NCBI GenBank assembly: GCA_050692915.1
Contig: JBOGVU010000115.1
Location: 1-7,295, forward strand
Direction: 5' to 3'
Length of the DNA stretch: 7,295 nt
Source of the DNA: CALAEC01 sp050692915
GTDB taxonomy: Bacteria > Actinomycetota > UBA4738 > CALAEC01
The stretch's first letter is position 1. Each line of letters opens with the position of its first letter. The position numbers and the translations under genes are program-made. Shown here piece after piece: positions 6,359 to 7,295 of the stretch. The notes below the pieces were generated by a model. That model saw only the letters and a list, made by a program, of their open reading frames with translations, had not been told where the DNA came from and ran no database searches.

Positions 6359-6766
6359 TCAGCCCTCCAGCAGGAGCTCGACGATGGCCGAGCCCATGAT
6401 CCAGGTGATCGGGATCATCGACCCGAGGAACAGCACTGCGGTGGCGATGCCGAGGGCGCGGATGTAACGCGTCAGGCTCGGGAAGAAGTCGATCAGCGTG
6501 ATCTTGATCCCGTTGAACGAGTGGTACAGGACCGCGGCCACGAGCCCGAGCTCCAACAGCCGGATGAACGGGTTGTGGTAGACGGACGCCACCCGGTTGT
6601 AGGCGTCGGGCCCCCAGCCCACCACCGCGGTGTCCACGACGTGGGCGAACAGGAACAGGATGATCGCGAGGCCCGTCACGCGGTGGAGGAGCCAGCTGTA
6701 CTGGCCTTCGTGGCCCTTGTACAGCGGGCCGAACTGACCCTTCGGGGTGCGCTCAGTGCGTGCCAC
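6359..6766 (-). CDS. sdhC: Succinate dehydrogenase cytochrome b subunit SdhC
   Basis: This 135-residue integral membrane subunit is the first gene of the complex II cluster. The HRVTG motif (28-32) at the start of helix I is the SdhC family signature near the quinone site. H42 in helix I and H82 in LYHSFNGIK of helix II are candidate heme ligands, H82 aligning with E. coli SdhC H84. A third helix spans about 104-127. Together with H52 and H94 of SdhD there is a histidine in the first two helices of both anchors, which could support two hemes, but the sequence does not prove the number. Translation starts at GTG 6766. No convincing Shine-Dalgarno precedes it, and a 10-base palindrome abuts the start codon. 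The 78-base gap upstream is the likely place for the main promoter. Confidence 0.9.
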   Translation of the reverse strand: MARTERTPKGQFGPLYKGHEGQYSWLLHRVTGLAIILFLFAHVVDTAVVGWGPDAYNRVASVYHNPFIRLLELGLVAAVLYHSFNGIKITLIDFFPSLTRYIRALGIATAVLFLGSMIPITWIMGSAIVELLLEG

Positions 6767-6797
6767 GGTCGACCGCTAGCCTAACGGAGCCGCTCCG
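6766..6797. promoter_or_regulatory. Inverted repeats and weak -10-like site before sdhC
   Basis: Two short symmetrical elements lie just upstream of sdhC. CGGTCGACCG is a perfect 10-base palindrome (6766-6775) whose end is the first base of the GTG. CGGAGC and GCTCCG face each other across one base (6785-6797). Between them the minus strand reads TAGGCT (6778-6783), fitting a loose TANNNT -10 pattern, but no -35 is evident. If it is a promoter, the transcript would be nearly leaderless, which would agree with the absent Shine-Dalgarno. An operator role is speculative. Confidence 0.2.
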
Positions 6798-6844
6798 CAG
6801 CTCCTGCCCGTCGGGTTCCGTCTCACCGCCGCATCGAGGGCCCG

Positions 6845-7295
6845 TCACGTCGTCACGCGGATCGCCACCAGGACGCCGTCGCGGGTGGGGACGATCGTCG
6901 AAAGGTAGCGCTCGTCCTCCGCGACGAGACGGTTGTGCTCCCGCACGGCCTCGGTCCACTCCGGACGACGATCCTCCGGATCCTCGACGGCGACACGGCC
7001 GTACCACAGGACGTTGTCGCACACGTACAGGCCACCCGGGCGGATCCGATCGCTGGCGGCTCGCCAGGCGGCCGGGTAACCGCCCTTGTCGATGTCGTTG
7101 AAGACCACGTCGAAGTCCCCGCCCAGCCGCTCGAGCTCCGTGACGGCGTCGCCGACGTGGAACCGGACGCGGTCGGCCAGGCCCGCCCGTTCCAGGTATC
7201 CGGCAGCGCGGATCTCGTTCTGGGGATCGCCGTCGGTCAGGTGCACCTCACCCTCGGAGCCGACGGCGCGAGCGTGCCAGTACGCGGAGTAGCCG
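6845..7295 (-). CDS. SAM-dependent O-methyltransferase, class I (5' end outside window)
   Basis: The last 149 residues are present; the gene continues past position 7295. It resembles the metal-dependent O-methyltransferase family that includes catechol and caffeoyl-CoA methyltransferases and bacterial YrrM-like proteins. The fragment begins GYSAYW, the end of the SAM-binding glycine-rich loop. It continues with HLTDGDP, the acidic residue that normally contacts the SAM ribose, then VVFNDIDKGGY and VCDNVLWYG. The aspartate of NDID and the D-N pair of VCDN match the Mg2+ ligands D141, D169 and N170 of rat COMT. The C-terminus (DERYLSTIVPTRDGVLVAIR) fits the family. The substrate cannot be told. 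It is on the same strand as sdhC but 78 bases away with no functional link visible, so it may be a separate unit. Confidence 0.88.
   Translation of the reverse strand, partial: GYSAYWHARAVGSEGEVHLTDGDPQNEIRAAGYLERAGLADRVRFHVGDAVTELERLGGDFDVVFNDIDKGGYPAAWRAASDRIRPGGLYVCDNVLWYGRVAVEDPEDRRPEWTEAVREHNRLVAEDERYLSTIVPTRDGVLVAIRVTT

Noticed and set aside
42..6766. Mobile element carrying the frd block
   Set aside because: I found no transposase, integrase, long terminal repeat or target-site duplication at the frd borders. The 16-base repeat brackets only frdA and is coding.

Overview
The window is a single block of genes, all on the minus strand, so transcription runs from the right end towards position 1. 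The DNA is strongly G+C-rich, several genes start with GTG, and the succinate dehydrogenase iron-sulfur subunit has a sequence style familiar from high-GC Gram-positive bacteria. I infer an actinobacterium or a related high-GC lineage, without firm placement. Only reading frames were available for this, so the taxonomy is an inference.

Layout in transcription order: the 3' part of a metal-dependent SAM O-methyltransferase (7295-6845, cut by the window edge); a 78-base gap; sdhC (6766-6359); sdhD (6354-5914); sdhA (5917-4184); a 28-base gap; frdA (4155-2446); frdB (2444-1692); frdC (1695-1264); frdD (1261-800); a 56-base gap; sdhB (743-42); then 41 bases with nothing recognisable.

The window therefore holds two complete complex II enzymes. 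One is a succinate dehydrogenase whose membrane anchors carry conserved histidines suited to heme (sdhC, sdhD, sdhA, sdhB). The other is a four-subunit fumarate reductase of the E. coli frdABCD type. The fumarate reductase genes sit inside the succinate dehydrogenase operon, between sdhA and sdhB, so sdhB is about 3.4 kb from sdhA. Within each block the genes overlap or lie 1-4 bases apart. The only two loose junctions are the two borders of the frd block. Each border gap holds a short reading frame ending at or against the next start codon. The downstream one also holds a promoter-like sequence that could give sdhB its own transcription.

The two enzymes catalyse opposite directions of the succinate/fumarate couple with membrane quinone. 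One transcript carrying both would have to set their ratio by translation, an internal promoter or enzyme-level control. All active-site, FAD-attachment and iron-sulfur ligand residues that I could place are present in both sets, so both look functional. I see no tRNA, rRNA, CRISPR array, insertion sequence or defence system here. The unusual part is the nested operon, not an unknown protein family.
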